Source: JBIOXB01 sp050732395 (GTDB lineage Bacteria > Zhuqueibacterota > Zhuqueibacteria > Zhuqueibacterales > Zhuqueibacteraceae). From it: a stretch of 64,000 nt of DNA. A model generated the notes under the pieces. That model was not told the DNA's origin, made no database searches, and saw nothing but the letters and a program-made list of their open reading frames with translations. The position numbers were made by a program, and so were the translations under genes. Location of the stretch: assembly GCA_050732395.1 (NCBI GenBank), contig JBOHQX010000203.1, positions 1 through 64,000 of the forward strand, read 5' to 3'. This document shows, piece by piece, positions 25,501 to 32,636 of this stretch (positions are counted from its first letter, which is position 1; the number at the start of each line of letters is the position of its first letter).

Positions 25501-25896
25501 CATGCCGGACGTATGCACGATCGCGTCGCGAATCATGCGATCCAGCCAGCTTTGATCTTCGGCTTTGCGGGAATCGCCGAATTCCACCGCCGTGGCCAGG
25601 CGGTCTTCCAGCTCAGGATGCTGCTCTTCCAGAAAACGTGCAACCTGAGCCAGACCTGGCTGCGCGCGCAAGGGCAGAATCAAAAACCTGACCAATACAG
25701 TCAGCCATGCAACCGACAATCCGATGAGGGCTGTCCACCACCAAAATGGCCAGGCAGGCTCCACGAAGTAAACGAATGCCAGAATTGCGAGCAATCCAAA
25801 AAGCGCCAGGCTCAGACCGCGCTGCCAACGGCTGCGCCGCCACGCTCGCATGGCTTCTTCCAAACGGCGTTCGAGTTGAGGGTAGGAAGGGTTCAT
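22546..25896 (-). CDS. DUF4175-like large membrane protein with coiled coils
   Basis: An 1116-aa protein. Two N-terminal transmembrane segments (about 25-75) and a third near 150-165 are followed by beta-rich periplasmic domains (180-480). Then comes a very long Gln/Glu/Arg-rich coiled-coil region (about 520-960), and a C-terminal region with GMRQLEQLQPLMQG and a helical end. This matches the DUF4175 family found in alphaproteobacteria and FCB bacteria beside MoxR/BatA operons. The function is unknown. The 26-nt gap to the VWA gene indicates cotranscription. The extended coiled coil suggests a structural, envelope-spanning role. Confidence 0.82.
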   Translation of the reverse strand: MNPSYPQLERRLEEAMRAWRRSRWQRGLSLALFGLLAILAFVYFVEPAWPFWWWTALIGLSVAWLTVLVRFLILPLRAQPGLAQVARFLEEQHPELEDRLATAVEFGDSRKAEDQSWLDRMIRDAIVHTSGMNFSEHLQLQFARGWQVLAVAAAVAFVFALLNYSKSFQSRVVSYIEKSREAPPPVESLQLAPGDAKVARGGTVEINAVSPRLDLAEATLYLETRRDSWQPNTMSLATQPGHFTHKIFDIRDTVRYYARAGDELSPIYTIIPLDAPEVRGFRMTYRYPAGMGLSPKSESGSGDIYVPAGTTVNLEAIANQPLQHAEIRFADTDFHKMEVAADTVARYKFVVEKDSYYVLRLTNRENFSNVPIEYFIHATPDQAPQITILRPGRDLRPTMLEEVTAEVAVREDYGLRQFDLIYASNNGTPTRHNLLPALTRTSAQEFVANMLLYLEDLGVQPGDFISYYFEAADAAQQTSSDLYFLEVRPFEEEFYRALSQGSGGSSPAASLALSQKEIITATWKLEQSRKQLAPEEVQGSSKALAETQEGLRESIQQMAAHAKLRSQFVEEGATGNLAQHLEQATAAMGEAVPLLESVRLKDALDPERRAYHFLLKAEAEIRRRELAQSSSASGSYSQLQSRDELQRLFKDELEKIQSKYETFENNRQQQRDAQRNEAQEKVRELAQRQERLVELNRRLARENMNEESRRQIERLRREQEQINRDLQQLSRRMEQSSNTPAQANQEAAQQALRDAIEEMQRASDSLRRNSPSQAAAEGNRALDRLNRLTEQLQREQSGSLREQLTQLQNDLHQLGEAQAQLQEQLPNQRSADETQARHWQEQQNELRQRTERVQEKLRQANATTRERPEEKEIARDLAKALNEMDDRKVAQRMEEAGRALEQKDWQQARLQQKEAVQGLRRAESALREGLSRLAETPEEKLNTALQEAHRLRERLEESLQQARNEKRSAPDQNQGASSSPNTQSGTPGAPGENAPSNQELNPENMDWWNENLWSGMRQLEQLQPLMQGDSALGENHRDLIKGYRGLLQSFRGGDPLRLESIESRLLDPLRRLEAELATRLATLQQQERVLSVRDEQVPPQYREMVEEYFKRLAQKK

Positions 25897-25952
25897 ATTT
25901 CAAAGTCTGCGAAAGGTTTCCAAGAGCAGGGCGATCGGCTTATCCGATTATT

Positions 25953-26014
25953 GGATTATTGGATTGTTGGATTCCAGGGTTCAAGCGCAAAATTCTCCAG
26001 CAATCCAATAATCC
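25953..26014. repeat. Hairpin of GGATTATT repeats
   Basis: GGATTATTGGATTGTTGG (25953-25970) pairs with CCAGCAATCCAATAATCC (25997-26014), 17 of 18 positions, around a 26-nt loop. The left side continues as GATTATTG units of period 8. It lies between the BatA-like gene and the DUF4175-like gene on the minus strand, so it is transcribed within the operon. Confidence 0.85.
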
Positions 26015-26055
26015 ATCAATCCCTTCTTCTCCGCCCATAGACATGGCTTTTCACG

Positions 26056-28101
26056 CTATCTCGGCGTGCGATTTGCCAGCCAACACTCACCCAATAGCAA
26101 GGCCAGCAGGGCCCATAAGCCGAATTTCCAAAGTTTTTGCTCGCGCTCCTGCTCTCGTGAGAGCGGCTCGGCTTTGCCGAAAACGCTCGAGATTTCTGCC
26201 TGATCGTGGTCGCGCACCAGACTCGCGGCAAAATCGTCCGTCGAGATTGCCGCCGGATCGGATTCGCGGGGATCGATGTTGACCGCCTGAATAAAGGAGG
26301 CGCGGTTCTGCCGGAAACGATACAGTCCGATTTCTTCGGTGGCATTGAAGGCGATAGTACCGAGCGGAGGCAAACTCTGTTCGGTGCCTCCGGGCGGCGT
26401 AAGTCGCAGCGGCTGATCCGGCACGAAATTTTCACTCATGAAAACCGGCTGGCCCACGTACATTTTCGCCGGCGCTGCATCATCGCTGCGCCGCACGTAG
26501 TCGAGCCACTGATGAATCATTGGAACAAATACGCCCCGCAGGGGAAAATTACCACTGCGCGCATTCAGCGCGGAAGTCCATAGCAAGGTCTTGCCTTTAC
26601 CCAAACTGAGCTCCAAGAGCGCCGGGTCACCATTTTCAAAGCCGGCAATGCGCACCGCCTCCGGTTTGGGGGTAACGCGATAGTATTTGGTGACTTGCAC
26701 GGCGCTGGGATCGCCGTGCGCTGGATCGCGGAAAACTTTGAAGATCGGGTGTGCAAAATCTATTTCAGTAAGCGCGACGTTTTCTCGTCGAGTTCGCGAG
26801 ATCTCGATCGCCTCTTCTATCTTTCCGGGCAACAATTCGACGAGAAAGTGATTGAATGTTTCAATCGACATATTCTCGCGCAAGGAAAGGATCAAGCCGC
26901 CGCCCGCGTGCACGTAATCGCGCAACTTTTCCGCGGCAGAGCGATTGATTCCGCCGACACCCGCAAAAAACACCACGGCAAAGGCCTCGAGCGAAGTTGA
27001 TTCGAGCTCGCTGGCTGTCACGCGATGCAGGTGATAAGGGATGCCCGGCAGCGCCAGCGCATTTTGCAGGAAAAACTCGGCTTCGCCATCGCCGCCCACC
27101 ACTAGAACGCGCACACCGTGTTCAGTTTCCGCGGCAAGAAAATAGCGATTATCCGCCGCAAATTCATCGGCGGACGCGTGGATTTCAAAATAGGCTCCGC
27201 CCGTTTCAAGCTCATTCTTCGCCGGCGCCGTAAAATTGGGAAAACGCACGGTTTGTTCTTCTCGCGCAGGCACCGTCAGTCGTTGTTGTGCCGCTGGGCG
27301 TCCGGGGCGATCTTCGAACATCAAATTCACTTCAATTTCCTGATCCGACTTCGCAAAGCTCCGCACCTGGCAAAGGTAGGTCATCTGGCCTTCGCGTATC
27401 ACGCGTTCGCCGCCGACGAGCGCCAGGTTTTGCCAGTGATTCTCCAGCGCCAGCGAGGTACATTCCGCGGAGCTGTTCAGCTTAAGCTGGCCCGCGTTGA
27501 AATTGCTCGCCTGCAAATCCGATAACACGTAGATCTCGCGGCGGCGCAGCGGTGATGACGCCAGCATATTGTCGGCGAATTGCACCGCCTCGCGCAAGTT
27601 GCCGGCAGTTTGCCTTTGTTTCAGGCTCGACAAGGCGGCTCTGGCCTGCGCCGGTTTGGCATTTTCCGCCAATAGTTCGAGACGCTTGGCGGCGGCGAGC
27701 ACGGAAACGTGATCCGCCTCGGAGGCGGTTCGAAGCAGCTCGGTGGCGCGATCCAGAGCGCTCTGCAAATGGTTCGACGCAGCCATGCTGGCGGAGACGT
27801 CGATAATCAAGACCATGGCTCGCGGTTCCTGACCCAGCACCGCGGGCACATGCTTGCCCAGCAACAACGGTCGTGCGAAGGCGAGCCCCAACAGCAACAG
27901 CGCCAGAATGCGCATGAGCAGCAACAATAACTGTTTGAGTCTTTGCCGGCGCAAGAGATGCTTGGGGGTCGTCACCAAAAAACGCATCGCGGCAAAATAA
28001 ACGGTTTCAGGGCGATTGCGCAGAATCAAATGCAGAATCACCGGAATCGCCGCCGCGGCGGCGCCCAGAAGCAGGTATGGGGTTGTCAGGAAATTAAGCA
28101 C
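26056..28101 (-). CDS. BatA-like protein (N-terminal BatA domain, VWA-like, GATase-like)
   Basis: A 681-aa protein starting with GTG. The N-terminus is the BatA double-transmembrane domain (LTTPYLLLGAAAAAIPVILH, then the membrane segment LLLLLMRILALLLLGLAFAR). Next is a VWA-like domain with MIDAS motif DVSASM (about residues 98-103), then a beta-sandwich and a Gly-rich GATase-like region (VRVLVVGGDGEAEFFLQNAL). It ends with a transmembrane helix (WKFGLWALLALLLGECWL). It is the partner of DUF58 and MoxR in the aerotolerance-type operon; the exact function is unknown. Confidence 0.88.
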   Translation of the reverse strand: MLNFLTTPYLLLGAAAAAIPVILHLILRNRPETVYFAAMRFLVTTPKHLLRRQRLKQLLLLLMRILALLLLGLAFARPLLLGKHVPAVLGQEPRAMVLIIDVSASMAASNHLQSALDRATELLRTASEADHVSVLAAAKRLELLAENAKPAQARAALSSLKQRQTAGNLREAVQFADNMLASSPLRRREIYVLSDLQASNFNAGQLKLNSSAECTSLALENHWQNLALVGGERVIREGQMTYLCQVRSFAKSDQEIEVNLMFEDRPGRPAAQQRLTVPAREEQTVRFPNFTAPAKNELETGGAYFEIHASADEFAADNRYFLAAETEHGVRVLVVGGDGEAEFFLQNALALPGIPYHLHRVTASELESTSLEAFAVVFFAGVGGINRSAAEKLRDYVHAGGGLILSLRENMSIETFNHFLVELLPGKIEEAIEISRTRRENVALTEIDFAHPIFKVFRDPAHGDPSAVQVTKYYRVTPKPEAVRIAGFENGDPALLELSLGKGKTLLWTSALNARSGNFPLRGVFVPMIHQWLDYVRRSDDAAPAKMYVGQPVFMSENFVPDQPLRLTPPGGTEQSLPPLGTIAFNATEEIGLYRFRQNRASFIQAVNIDPRESDPAAISTDDFAASLVRDHDQAEISSVFGKAEPLSREQEREQKLWKFGLWALLALLLGECWLANRTPR

Positions 28102-28141
28102 GTTTAGTTATGGTGATAAGTTGTTGTTGATTAGCGTTTAT

Positions 28142-28210
28142 TTGTAGATCGAAGATTGTGAATTGTAGATTGTACAATGGCGAATACTTGCGGCCATGAA
28201 CGATCTACAA
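28142..28210. repeat. Inverted repeat TTGTAGATCG / CGATCTACAA with GATTGTA units
   Basis: TTGTAGATCG (28142-28151) and CGATCTACAA (28201-28210) are perfect 10-bp arms. The intervening sequence contains near-tandem GATTGTG/AATTGTA/GATTGTA heptamers. It lies between DUF58 (stop at 28229) and the BatA-like start (28101) in the same operon. Confidence 0.8.
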
Positions 28211-28228
28211 TCGACTGTCGACGGCTTC

Positions 28229-29155
28229 TCACGCCTTGCCGCTGCGCGCGGCAAGATACGCTTGCAACGCGAAATCGAGAGGCTGCGAGGTGCGCAGGAG
28301 ACTGTAATCGATGCGTTGGATGCCGCACACCGCACGCAGGCCCTCGAGATGGGCTTGCAAATTACTAAGATAGTGCTGCTTCATGTCTTGGGGCATGCCC
28401 AGCGTCACAGGTTCGCCTTCCAGGCCGACGAAGCGCGTCAGGCGGTGGAAATCGAAATTGAGCTCGCGCTCTTCCATGATTTGAAACAAGAGCACGTCGT
28501 GGCCGCGAAAGCGCAAATGCTCGAGCGCACCGGTCAACGGTTCGAGGTCGCAAAAAAAATCGCTGATCAGTATCATCATACCTTTCCGCCGGGTGCTTTC
28601 AGCGAAGCGATGCAGCCAATCCACGTTCAACACGCGACCCGTGCCGGGCTGCAAGTGCTCCACCTCGATGAGCATGCTATAAAGATACCCCGGCCGAAAT
28701 TTCGCCGGAATCTCCAGGCGAATTTCATCATCGAGGGCGACGAACCCGATCGCGTCGCGCTGCTGAAAAATAAAATAGGCCAGCGAGGCCGCAAGATAGC
28801 ACGCGTAATCGAATTTACTCACACCGCCGGCAGCGAGCTGCCGGCCGCTTGTGCCCGACATGCTGCCGGAGAGATCGAGAAGAATATGGCATTGCAAGTT
28901 GGTTTCGTCTTCGTATTGCTTCACGAAATAGCGGTCGGTGCGGCCGTATACTTTCCAATCAATGTGGCGCGTGTCGTCGCCGGGAGTATACTGGCGATAT
29001 TCCGCGAACTCGATGCTGAAGCCGCGATAGGGGCTGCGGTGCAGTCCACTCAAGAACCCCTCCACCACCGTGCGCGCACGCAATTCCATTCCCGAAATGC
29101 GGGAAAGGACGTCGGGGTCGATGAAACGCAGCTTTGGCCTGGGTGTGCTTGACAT
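28229..29155 (-). CDS. DUF58 domain protein
   Basis: A 308-aa soluble protein of the DUF58 family. The signature SGLHRSPYRGFSIEFAEYRQ and YTPGDDTRHIDWKVYGRTDR region (about 35-80) is textbook. A VWA-like domain follows with DLSGSM as its metal-site motif (about 101-106). The start is the ATG at 29155, 7 nt after the stop of the upstream lipoprotein gene; a longer frame begins inside that gene. DUF58 proteins function with MoxR ATPases, which probably act on VWA proteins. The gene sits between MoxR and BatA-like genes. Confidence 0.92.
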   Translation of the reverse strand: MSSTPRPKLRFIDPDVLSRISGMELRARTVVEGFLSGLHRSPYRGFSIEFAEYRQYTPGDDTRHIDWKVYGRTDRYFVKQYEDETNLQCHILLDLSGSMSGTSGRQLAAGGVSKFDYACYLAASLAYFIFQQRDAIGFVALDDEIRLEIPAKFRPGYLYSMLIEVEHLQPGTGRVLNVDWLHRFAESTRRKGMMILISDFFCDLEPLTGALEHLRFRGHDVLLFQIMEERELNFDFHRLTRFVGLEGEPVTLGMPQDMKQHYLSNLQAHLEGLRAVCGIQRIDYSLLRTSQPLDFALQAYLAARSGKA

Positions 29156-29162
29156 GCTCTTC

Positions 29163-29789
29163 TCAATGGCTGGACAGAACGTCCTTGAGCTTCTCAAAAT
29201 GACGGCGATGAATTACGCGATAATGCGGCTGATACTTTTCTGCAAAGATCTCGCTGTGGTGCACCACGCTCTCGCCGCGATCCAGCATCTCTTGCAGACG
29301 AGCCTGGTCCGCATCAAAAGTCGCCCATTGCCCGCGATGGCTCTCGAGCACACTGGTAATCAAACGCCATTCCAGCCGCCATTCTGCCAAGGAAGGGGCG
29401 GGTGCGGAATTGGCGCTCGCCACAAAAGCGCGCAACAAGTCTTCAGATGAGATGCTTCCGGCTTTGACCGCCGTCAAATGGACGCGATAGTATTCTCCGG
29501 AATAGCCGACGGGGGACCAAAACACAGAATCGACGCCGGCCAGATGGTTCAGCTCGTTCTCAAGAAATCGCCGCGCCGCTGCCGTATCGGGGATCATGTG
29601 TCCCGGTCCAAAAGCACCCTGGAAGAAAAACTTGTAAATATCGATCAACGTCGCTTGCGGATAACGCACCATCTCGGCGGTAAAAGCCGCTGCAATCGCT
29701 CGGCGCTTCTCGTTGCTGTGGTCACAACCGTAAAGAACGAAAATCACGGCCGGCACAAGAAACGAAATAAAGGCTTTCTGCCAAGTCAT
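29163..29789 (-). CDS. Predicted lipoprotein, 208 aa, between moxR and DUF58 genes
   Basis: I do not recognise a characterised family. The N-terminus has a signal with lipobox VLYGC (Cys22). Notable conserved-looking stretches are YPQATLIDIYKFFFQGAFGP followed by GHMIPD, plus GYSGEYYRVHLTAVKAGSIS. His, Trp and Arg-rich motifs (RLEWRLITSVLESH, PHYRVIHRRHF) recur to the C-terminus. It lies inside the MoxR–DUF58 operon, 7 nt before DUF58, so it probably acts in the same envelope process from the outer or inner membrane. Confidence 0.75.
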   Translation of the reverse strand: MTWQKAFISFLVPAVIFVLYGCDHSNEKRRAIAAAFTAEMVRYPQATLIDIYKFFFQGAFGPGHMIPDTAAARRFLENELNHLAGVDSVFWSPVGYSGEYYRVHLTAVKAGSISSEDLLRAFVASANSAPAPSLAEWRLEWRLITSVLESHRGQWATFDADQARLQEMLDRGESVVHHSEIFAEKYQPHYRVIHRRHFEKLKDVLSSH

Positions 29790-29919
29790 TCCAAACGCCT
29801 CTGGCCAAGAGTGCCAGCCGCAAAGCTCTGCATGAGATTCTTGCCAGGCGCCAGAAAAGTGTCATGCAAAAACTCGAAACGATGATCCTGAACCCGGGCA
29901 CGTGCACCGGCACTGTGGC

Positions 29920-30948
29920 TCATGATAAACCCGACTTGGGCGCAGGTACGATTTCAAGCAGGCGGCGTATGACGTCGGCGGGCTTGATTTTTTCCGATTC
30001 CGCGTAAAAGTTGGTCAATACCCGATGCCGCAACACCGGCAACGCCAGGGCTTGAATGTCTTTGATTGAAACATTCGCGCGGCCGCGCAGCAACGCCCGT
30101 GCTTTTCCGCCGAGAATCAGGTACTGCGACGCCCGCAGGCCCGCGCCCCAGCTGACCCAGTTTTTCACGAAATCGGGTGCGCCACCGAGGCCTGGCCGTG
30201 TGGCACGCGACACCTGCACGGCGTATTTCGCCACTTCCTGGGAGACGAATACCTTGCGCACCAAATACTGATAAGCCAGAATATCCTTGCCGCTCATCGT
30301 CCGCTTCAAATCCGGCTTGATGTTGCTCGTGGTCGCGGTCGCAACTTGTACCTCCTGCTCCTCCGGCAAGTAATCCATCACGATGTTGAACATGAAGCGA
30401 TCGAGCTGCGCCTCGGGCAACGGATAAGTGCCTTCGAGCTCGATGGGATTCTGCGTCGCGAGCACGAAGAACGGCTCTTCCAAATGGTAGGTGATGCCGC
30501 TGGCGGTGACGTGGTGCTCTTGCATGGCTTCAAGCAGAGCGGCTTGGGTTTTGGGCGGGGTGCGATTGATCTCATCGGCCAGAATGATGTTGGCGAACAA
30601 CGGGCCCTTGATGAATTTCATCACGCGTTTGCCCGTGGTGCGGTCTTCTTCGATCACCTCGATGCCGGTGATATCCGAGGGCATCAAGTCGGGCGTGAAT
30701 TGGATGCGCTTGAAATTCAAGTCGAGAATGGTCGCGAGCGTGCGAATGAGCAGCGTTTTGGCCAGCCCCGGCACGCCGGTGATCAAACAATGACCGCCGG
30801 TAAACAGCGCGATGAGAATCAATTCAATCGTTTCATCTTGTCCGACGATGATTTTGCGCAATTCCGCGAGCAATATTTCGCGCGCCTGCTGCAGGCGTTC
30901 AGACAACGCGTTGTCGTCGAGAGGAGGCGGAGAATGATCGAAGGTCAT
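29920..30948 (-). CDS. MoxR-family AAA+ ATPase
   Basis: A 342-aa AAA+ chaperone. Walker A GVPGLAKT (58-65), Walker B with Asp125-Glu126 (ILADEINRTPPKTQAALLEAM), sensor 1 in FVLATQNP, and the MoxR-typical ITYHLEEPFF and PLPEAQLDRFMF. MoxR ATPases remodel or insert cofactors into VWA-containing partners, which here are the DUF58, BatA-like and VWA proteins encoded downstream. The gene is separated from the DUF4159 gene upstream by a GC-rich hairpin. Confidence 0.93.
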   Translation of the reverse strand: MTFDHSPPPLDDNALSERLQQAREILLAELRKIIVGQDETIELILIALFTGGHCLITGVPGLAKTLLIRTLATILDLNFKRIQFTPDLMPSDITGIEVIEEDRTTGKRVMKFIKGPLFANIILADEINRTPPKTQAALLEAMQEHHVTASGITYHLEEPFFVLATQNPIELEGTYPLPEAQLDRFMFNIVMDYLPEEQEVQVATATTSNIKPDLKRTMSGKDILAYQYLVRKVFVSQEVAKYAVQVSRATRPGLGGAPDFVKNWVSWGAGLRASQYLILGGKARALLRGRANVSIKDIQALALPVLRHRVLTNFYAESEKIKPADVIRRLLEIVPAPKSGLS

Positions 30949-30972
30949 GAGTCTTTCCTGTTTTCATGCGCA

Positions 30973-31019
30973 GACGTCGTTGCGTGCAGCGCCCGCAGGC
31001 GCTAGGGCGCAACGACGTC
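30973..31019. repeat. GC-rich nested hairpin
   Basis: The outer arms GACGTCGTTGCG (30973-30984) and CGCAACGACGTC (31008-31019) are perfect complements. Inside, AGCGCC (30988-30993) pairs with GGCGCT (30998-31003) around a 4-nt loop. It occupies almost the whole gap between the DUF4159 gene and moxR, with no T-tract, so it may be a stabiliser or partial terminator rather than a full terminator. Confidence 0.85.
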
Positions 31020-31022
31020 GGG

Positions 31023-31802
31023 CTAATGTGTCATGGCGTAAATCACGTAGTTGATACCGAGGCGATATCCCAGCATTGAATAGAATTCGGGATACCGCGG
31101 GTCGGCGGCATGCTCCCAGCTATCGCCGAGGTCGACGTTGAAATTGATCAACACCATCAAGCGATCGTTGTCATCAAAAATGCCGCGACAATGTGCATAA
31201 CGGCCGTCATACTCGAACGTCGTGCCCTGGTAAACGGCGGCCATACCGGGTACTTGCGGATAATGGTCGAAGTCGAAATAGCAGTGAAAGAGGGGATGCT
31301 CTGGTTTCAAATCGACCGGCTGGCGATCCGGAAAAACTTTAGCGAATTCATAGGCGAAATTCTCCCACTGCGCGCTGCCATGAAAATCATCGATCATCAA
31401 AAAACCGCCGCGTAAGCACCACTCGCGCAACGCGTTTGCTTCTTCCTGCGTAAACTGCGCGAAGCCGACCTCCAGTATGTAGGCAAATGGATAGTCGAAC
31501 AACTGCGGATCGGTCAGCGTGAGCGCGACGGCCTCATCATTCACCGGGACGCGTGTGATTTCCTTCAATCCTCGAATGAAGTTCTCCTCGGCGGTGGGAT
31601 AGTCCACCTCCCAGCTATCCGAGCGAAAGCGCATCCGAAACGCATAGGCATATTTGCCGGAACTGTATTTGATACGCGCGAACGTGAACGCGTTGTTTTG
31701 CAAGGTTTGCGCCCATGACGCTTGCGCCCACAGCGCCACGCTCAACAGCGTTACGCGGAGCATTGAAAGTCGTTTTCGGGCAATGGCACTGTTCTGGATC
31801 AT
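31023..31802 (-). CDS. DUF4159 domain exported protein (second of tandem pair)
   Basis: A 259-aa protein from the ATG at 31802; another in-frame ATG at 31763 also fits the signal peptide LRVTLLSVALWAQASWAQ. The DUF4159 domain spans nearly the whole mature protein: ARIKYSSGKYAYAF, DYPTAEENFIRGL, GGFLMIDDFHGSAQWENF, FHCYFDFD and the C-terminal LGINYVIYAMTH. The fold resembles class-I glutamine amidotransferases without a nucleophile. It ends with the same NYVIYAMTH as its neighbour, showing tandem duplication. The role in the MoxR operon is unknown. Confidence 0.88.
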   Translation of the reverse strand: MIQNSAIARKRLSMLRVTLLSVALWAQASWAQTLQNNAFTFARIKYSSGKYAYAFRMRFRSDSWEVDYPTAEENFIRGLKEITRVPVNDEAVALTLTDPQLFDYPFAYILEVGFAQFTQEEANALREWCLRGGFLMIDDFHGSAQWENFAYEFAKVFPDRQPVDLKPEHPLFHCYFDFDHYPQVPGMAAVYQGTTFEYDGRYAHCRGIFDDNDRLMVLINFNVDLGDSWEHAADPRYPEFYSMLGYRLGINYVIYAMTH

Positions 31803-31888
31803 TGGCGTTTGGATGCAAAGGTTCAATTGTAATCTGAGTTTCGCAACGTCTTTGGAAGCTCGAGGGTGCGGCCGGGTTGACACAATCC

Positions 31889-32635
31889 TCAATGTGTCAT
31901 CGCGTAAATGAGATAATTGATGCCCAGCTTGAACGCTTCGGTGGAAAACTCGCGATAGTCCTCCGGCCATTCCCAGCCGTCGCCGATATCATTATTGTAG
32001 TTCACGATTCCGATGAGGCGTTTTTTCTGATCGTACAGACCGTAGAAAACCGGCGTCAACCCGCCATACGGCGCATGCTCGCCGACGTGCTCGAAATCAA
32101 AGAAGCAATGAAAAACGGGATGGTCAAGCGAGAGCGGCAGCGGTGGCTCGGGCATGAAGCGTTGAATTTGATCGTAGAAATTCCGCCACTCGAAACCGCC
32201 GCGAAAGTCATCGACGATCAAAAAACCGCCCCGCTTCAAATACTCCTGTAAGCGCTCGGTCTCCATTTGGGCGGGCAGCCAGTATCCGACTTCGCAGATG
32301 TACAGCAGCGGATAACTGAAAATAGCGTCATCCGCCAGAGTGAGTATTTTGTTTTCGAAGGTCATAGGCACGGCCGTCAGCGCATGCAGCGCGGTATAGA
32401 AATTCTGCTCTGCCGTGGGATAATCATGCGCCCACAGCGGGCCGTTGCCGCGTGCGAAAATGCCATAGCCTTCACCTGCCCATTGAATACGCACAAAGGT
32501 GAAGCCCTGCGCACTGGGCATGTGGGCGGCGCCGTTCTGGTTGTCGGCAGCAGGCGCCGATTCTTGCGCGTGCACGAACGCCGGCAGGCAGGCCAGCACG
32601 AGCACGCCGGGAAGCTGTTTACAAAAGCGCTGCAT
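31889..32635 (-). CDS. DUF4159 domain exported protein (first of tandem pair)
   Basis: A 248-aa protein with signal peptide (QLPGVLVLACLPAFVHAQ) and a DUF4159 domain: VRIQWAGEGYGIFARG, HDYPTAEQNFYTAL, GGFLIVDDFRGGFEWRNF, DHPVFHCFFDFEHV and NYNNDIGDGWEWPEDY, ending LGINYLIYAMTH. The ATG at 32635 lies one base after the TAG stop of the TPR gene, so translation is coupled. It is a paralogue of the following gene with the same motif order. Confidence 0.88.
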   Translation of the reverse strand: MQRFCKQLPGVLVLACLPAFVHAQESAPAADNQNGAAHMPSAQGFTFVRIQWAGEGYGIFARGNGPLWAHDYPTAEQNFYTALHALTAVPMTFENKILTLADDAIFSYPLLYICEVGYWLPAQMETERLQEYLKRGGFLIVDDFRGGFEWRNFYDQIQRFMPEPPLPLSLDHPVFHCFFDFEHVGEHAPYGGLTPVFYGLYDQKKRLIGIVNYNNDIGDGWEWPEDYREFSTEAFKLGINYLIYAMTH

Positions 32636-32636
32636 G

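Noticed and set aside
29722..29913. 63-codon frame between moxR and the lipoprotein gene
   Set aside because: Overlaps the lipoprotein gene out of frame and has no domain or ribosome site.
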